Shown here one piece after another: positions 60,493-64,000 of a stretch of DNA of 64,000 bases. Source of the stretch: Streptomyces barringtoniae (GTDB taxonomy: Bacteria; Actinomycetota; Actinomycetes; Streptomycetales; Streptomycetaceae); NCBI RefSeq assembly GCF_020819595.1, contig NZ_JAJHNP010000018.1, positions 1 through 64,000 on the forward strand, written 5' to 3'. Position 1 is the first letter of the stretch; each line of letters begins with the position of its first letter. The position numbers were made by a program, and so were the translations under genes. Below the pieces are notes generated by a model. That model was not told the origin of the DNA. It was given only the letters and a program-made list of their open reading frames with translations, and searched no databases.

Positions 60493-61382
60493 TGGCCCTG
60501 CTTCTCGCCGAGTCCTCGATACCACCCTTTATGTGGGCCGTCGTTCGCCTTCTTGCCGCAGAGGGAAAGCCGCTGGCGACCGATCGCGCGCGGGCTCTTC
60601 TAACTCCGCCCTCCCTGACCGAGGGCAAGGAGAACAAGGCCTTCGACCAAGCCCTGCGTACTCTGCGCGAGTTGCAGTTGATCGCCGAAGAGAAAGACCC
60701 CCTCTCGCTCGCCGGACACGCTGGCGACCTCGACGGCACGGACTTCCCGTCCTTCAGCAGCGCCCTGCGCCAGGCTGTCCTGGCCGGTGAGCTCAATGTC
60801 GGACTGGCTGACGACGCAGGACAGACCGGTTCGCGCGACCTCACCCGCATCCTCGTGTGGTTCCTCTCCTGCGATCCGCTCGACGGACCGGCCACCTGGG
60901 CAATCGTCCAACGCGAGCAGTCCATCGACCTCAATCCCGACGCGGGCACTGCGTCGCGAAACGACACGCGCTGGAACCGTTTCGTGCACTGGGCGCCGGC
61001 TCTGGGCCTGGCCGCAGCCCCCTTGTTGCCCACCAGCGGCGTGGGCCCCCTGCTGCCGGACTGCACAGAGGCCGTCAAGCAGACGGTGCAAAGGCTGTGG
61101 CCTGTCGGGGAACGCGTCAACGCCGTCGACGCTGCCCGAGCCTTGCGCACCGCCCTGCCGGTCCTGCCGGGCGGGGATTACGCCAATGCCATGGGAGTTT
61201 CCAACCCGGGTGCCCAGTCAGCAGGGGCCGCCTTGTCCTACGCCCTGCTGCGCGGCGAAGACGAGGGCTGGCTCGTCTTGCAGCAGGACGCCGACGCCCA
61301 GCGCGTCTTGACGCTTCATGATCCCGACCGTCCGTCGCACTACGTGTCCGACATCGTCATCTCGGAGGACCAGCATGGCTGA
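60492..61382 (+). CDS. dpdG: DpdG, dpd-cluster protein of unknown function
   Basis: 296 aa from GTG 60492, sharing one base with the dpdF TAG. It has no motif I recognise: SIPPFMWAVVRLLAAEGKPL, then a helical Leu-rich FDQALRTLRELQLIAEEKD, TWAIVQREQSIDLNP and ALSYALLRGEDEGWLVLQQD near the end. Composition and helical pattern suggest a small scaffold or winged helix (LLAAEGKPLATDRARALL could be a wHTH). The name is assigned from its place between DpdF and the ATPase DpdH. Confidence 0.65.
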   Translation: MALLLAESSIPPFMWAVVRLLAAEGKPLATDRARALLTPPSLTEGKENKAFDQALRTLRELQLIAEEKDPLSLAGHAGDLDGTDFPSFSSALRQAVLAGELNVGLADDAGQTGSRDLTRILVWFLSCDPLDGPATWAIVQREQSIDLNPDAGTASRNDTRWNRFVHWAPALGLAAAPLLPTSGVGPLLPDCTEAVKQTVQRLWPVGERVNAVDAARALRTALPVLPGGDYANAMGVSNPGAQSAGAALSYALLRGEDEGWLVLQQDADAQRVLTLHDPDRPSHYVSDIVISEDQHG

Positions 61383-64000
61383 TTTCCGCGGCTTCCTGTG
61401 CTGGACGCCCGAAACTGCGGCCGCGACGATCAATACCGAGGCGGTCAGCCCCTCTCGTGCGGTCTTCCTGGCCACGCATGCGCCGCTGCGCATCCGCCGG
61501 GCTGGTCTGGACGGACGTGCCATCGTCTCGGACGGCCCGCTCATCGACGAGAACACCGTCCTGAAGGACTTCCTGTCGCTGCAGTCCGACACCGGCGCGC
61601 TCCTGTTGCCGATCGTCGGTGACTCCGGGACCGGAAAGTCGCACCTGGTGCGCTGGGTGGGCGAGAACCTGCCCCCCTCGGGCAAATACAAGGTCATCTA
61701 TCTGGAGAAGGCCAAGACCAGCCTCCGCGCTGTGATCGACGCCCTGCTTGCCGATGCGGACAGCGGCGCGCTGGCTCAGTTGCGCGCTGACATCCACCGG
61801 TTCACCGATGGCGTGGACGCGGCCACGTTGAGCAGGCGTCTGGTGAACGCCCTCAGCGAGTCCCTGGCCGCTACGACGGCCCGGGACGTACCTCAGCACG
61901 CTCGTCCGCTCGCCGGTCCCCGCGGTCTCACGGTCGTCCTACAGGACCCGCACGTGAGCGCCTTCATGCTCGGACAGGGCAAGTTCATTTCCAGGCTGGC
62001 GGAACAACTGCTGCAGGATCGCATGGACGGCGAGCCGGACCGCCCGATGGCGTTCACCATGGATGATCTCCCCACTGACCTGCTGGACCTCCACCGTGCC
62101 GCTCAGGTCACGATCAAGCTGATCAATGTGATCTCGGGCAACACGCAGCTGCAGCAGGCCGCCGTCGACCTGCTGAACCAGCATTTGGAAGCGGCCGTCA
62201 AACGGGTGGCGAGCCTGGGAGCGGGCCGCCTGCAGGACGCCATGCTGCAGGTGCGGCGGGAGTACGCCCGCAAGGGCAAGGAGATCATCCTGCTCATCGA
62301 GGACTTCGCGCTGATCCAAGGCGTGCAGAAGGACCTCCTCGATGCGGTCATCGAGGCCGCCAACCGCTACGGCGGCACCACCCTGGCCCCGATTCGTACC
62401 CTTATGGCGGTAACCACGGGCTACTTCAGCGATCTCCCGGAGACAGCGCTCACCCGTGTCCGGGCCACCGCTGGCTACGTCTACAACCTCAACGTCCCCT
62501 TCACCAGGGACGACCGCGGTGAATCCGAGATCACCTCGTTCGTCGGACGGTATCTCAACGCCGCCCGGGTCGGGCGGGACGCCCTGGAGAACGAGGGCGG
62601 GCCACAGGTGCGCAATCCCTGTGAGACCTGCGACCTGGTCTCCCGATGCCATGAGCAGTTCGGAGTGACCTCCGAGGGCTTTGGCCTGTATCCGTTCAAC
62701 TCCTCCGCCCTGGTCCGCACCATCCACGCGACGGCTCCGCGCAACGACCCCTACGCCTTCGTCCCGCGCACCGTGCTCGGCAGCGTGATTCGCCCCGTCC
62801 TGGTCGACCACGCCGGCGCACTCAAGGAAGGCACCTTCCCGGACACTCGTTTCCGTACTCAGTTCCCCACCGCGGACATCGACGAGCCGCTGTCCACCGA
62901 TGTACAGGAAGTCGTCGAGGCAGAGGACCATCTCGACGCCGACCGCCGGAAGATTGTCCTGGAGTTCTGGGGCGGGGCCCCCGACCACGCTGGCGCGCTG
63001 CCGTCCGCGGTCATAGAAGCCTTTGCTCTTGAAGACCGCACCTTCTCGGGGGCAAGCGCCACTCCTCGGCAGCCGATCAGAGTCCAACCGGCGGAGCGGG
63101 AAAAGCAGCAGACCGAGACGGAGACCACCACTGAAAAGCTGCCTCGCTCTCTCCAGGCCAAGGTCAATGCCGTGGAGGACTGGCTTACCCGCGAACAAGT
63201 ACTGCCGCAGGCCGTGGCCAGCGACTTGCGCACCGTCATCGCGACCGCCGTTGCGCAGCGCTACCGCTGGGTCAATCCGCTGATGCGGGAACAGACACAG
63301 GCGACGATTCGCTCAGCCTGGCCTCTCAATGCCCGTGTGGTCTCGATCGAAGGCGCAACGGAGAACATCCAGGGCGCGGACACAGCCCCGATCAAGTTCA
63401 AGCGGACGGCACGAAACAGCCGTTACCTGCGCAGCGTGCTGTTGCTCAAGAACGGCCAGCACGCCCAGCGTGCCGAACACGTACGCCGGCTGAGCACAGA
63501 CGCCGACCGCTACACCGCGTCGCTGACCACCGCCCTGCAGAAGAACTTGCAGATCACCGATGACGACTTGGTCCTCGGATTGCGGGCAGCCCTGATCGGG
63601 GCCGCTCTGGCCGGGCTGGCGTGGCCCGGCATGGACGAGGCCGAACTGCTGGCGATCGCATTCGCCGACGGACGCTCCTGGGCGCGCCAGGACGCCGCGG
63701 GCCGCGAAAGCGCATGGAGTCGGGCCCTGGAGGGCCACCTCCAGTACCGGATCCCCCTCGTCGAGCGGTTGCGCGACGCCTTGGGCGTGGCCCAGGGCGA
63801 TGGGAAGGCACGGATGATCGACGCGGCGAGGGCGCTCCCGTTGCTGCGCCGAGCGGCAGCACAGTGGGACTGGCAGGTGACGGGATCGGACATACCGGAG
63901 TGGGTGAAGAAGGCCGTCAGGAACTTCGCCGACTGGACGGACATGGTAGAGGCGCAGAATGCGTCGTTGCGCCGGAAGTTGGACGGCATACGCCGGCACC
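61375..64000 (+). CDS. dpdH: DpdH, large ATPase of the dpd system (cut by right edge)
   Basis: At least 875 codons from ATG 61375, with GGAGG about 7 nt upstream (8-nt overlap with dpdG); no stop before the window ends. It starts MADFRGFLCWTPETAAATIN, with Walker A LPIVGDSGTGKSHLVRWVG (about 82), Walker B EIILLIEDFALIQGV (about 306) and an arginine-finger candidate region near TRVRATAGY. A Cys-rich CETCDLVSRCHEQ (about 411) may bind a metal. The C-terminal half (TEKLPRSLQAKVNAVEDWLT onward) is helical. It is a STAND-like or AAA-like ATPase that, with DpdE-G, is thought to restrict unmodified DNA. Confidence 0.85.
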   Translation, partial: MADFRGFLCWTPETAAATINTEAVSPSRAVFLATHAPLRIRRAGLDGRAIVSDGPLIDENTVLKDFLSLQSDTGALLLPIVGDSGTGKSHLVRWVGENLPPSGKYKVIYLEKAKTSLRAVIDALLADADSGALAQLRADIHRFTDGVDAATLSRRLVNALSESLAATTARDVPQHARPLAGPRGLTVVLQDPHVSAFMLGQGKFISRLAEQLLQDRMDGEPDRPMAFTMDDLPTDLLDLHRAAQVTIKLINVISGNTQLQQAAVDLLNQHLEAAVKRVASLGAGRLQDAMLQVRREYARKGKEIILLIEDFALIQGVQKDLLDAVIEAANRYGGTTLAPIRTLMAVTTGYFSDLPETALTRVRATAGYVYNLNVPFTRDDRGESEITSFVGRYLNAARVGRDALENEGGPQVRNPCETCDLVSRCHEQFGVTSEGFGLYPFNSSALVRTIHATAPRNDPYAFVPRTVLGSVIRPVLVDHAGALKEGTFPDTRFRTQFPTADIDEPLSTDVQEVVEAEDHLDADRRKIVLEFWGGAPDHAGALPSAVIEAFALEDRTFSGASATPRQPIRVQPAEREKQQTETETTTEKLPRSLQAKVNAVEDWLTREQVLPQAVASDLRTVIATAVAQRYRWVNPLMREQTQATIRSAWPLNARVVSIEGATENIQGADTAPIKFKRTARNSRYLRSVLLLKNGQHAQRAEHVRRLSTDADRYTASLTTALQKNLQITDDDLVLGLRAALIGAALAGLAWPGMDEAELLAIAFADGRSWARQDAAGRESAWSRALEGHLQYRIPLVERLRDALGVAQGDGKARMIDAARALPLLRRAAAQWDWQVTGSDIPEWVKKAVRNFADWTDMVEAQNASLRRKLDGIRRH

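Overview
The window is chromosomal DNA of a streptomycete or close relative. Coding DNA is very GC-rich with strong third-position GC, GTG and TTG starts are common, and typical actinobacterial families are present: a complete conservon (sensor kinase, roadblock, DUF742, GTPase), a SpoIIE-type phosphatase, bacterial Ku with a stand-alone LigD polymerase, and an S53 peptidase. Everything here was read from the sequence alone. Family names come from motif recognition and no database search was run.

Region 1 (1-29.5 kb) looks like ordinary chromosome. In order it holds: a secreted protein made of DQANVDQ-type repeats (cut by the left edge); a SpoIIE-type phosphatase; a GH25 lysozyme; a MarR regulator; a PP2C-like phosphatase; the conservon cvnABCD with an attached styrene/indole monooxygenase-like flavoprotein; a run of small stress or envelope proteins (CsbD-like, tiny membrane protein, PRC-barrel); an NlpC/P60 hydrolase; a TetR regulator next to two divergent diiron (ferritin-fold) proteins; a RodA/FtsW-transpeptidase pair linked by a 10-codon ORF; a histidine kinase with a lipoprotein; a CX5R phosphatase; a NERD protein; and the NHEJ pair ligD-pol/ku.

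Region 2 (29.5-35.8 kb) is a scar zone of small hypothetical genes and debris: a frameshifted pknB fragment, the last 46 codons of a tyrosine integrase, a nuclease-fold protein, a membrane-tethered receiver protein and a sedolisin protease.

Region 3 (35,775-44,787) is bounded by a perfect 42-bp direct repeat of the 3' half of a tRNA-Arg(CCG) gene, so it is probably an integrated element of about 9 kb. It carries a STAND-type ATPase with about 14 almost identical TPRs, a two-gene unit (an Mrr-family-like N-terminal region, then a DUF4041/T5orf172 GIY-YIG-type protein) and a glycine-rich repeat protein. This looks like anti-phage or mobile cargo.

Region 4 (44.8 kb to the right edge) is a 7-deazaguanine DNA-modification (Dpd) island. 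On the minus strand are the preQ0 genes queC, queE, queD and folE2, and further on a VUT-type queuosine-precursor transporter. On the plus strand are a YaaA-like protein (candidate DpdC), a DGQHR protein, DpdA (a TGT-like base exchanger with intact zinc motif), a second DGQHR protein, and then dpdE (SNF2), dpdF (RecQ-like), dpdG and dpdH (ATPase, cut by the right edge). The model is: GTP to preQ0 by FolE2/QueD/QueE/QueC, exchange of preQ0 into DNA by DpdA with DpdB, further conversion, and discrimination against unmodified DNA by DpdE-H. The tRNA half-repeats suggest a tandem array of elements at one tRNA-Arg gene, whose intact copy should lie beyond the right edge.
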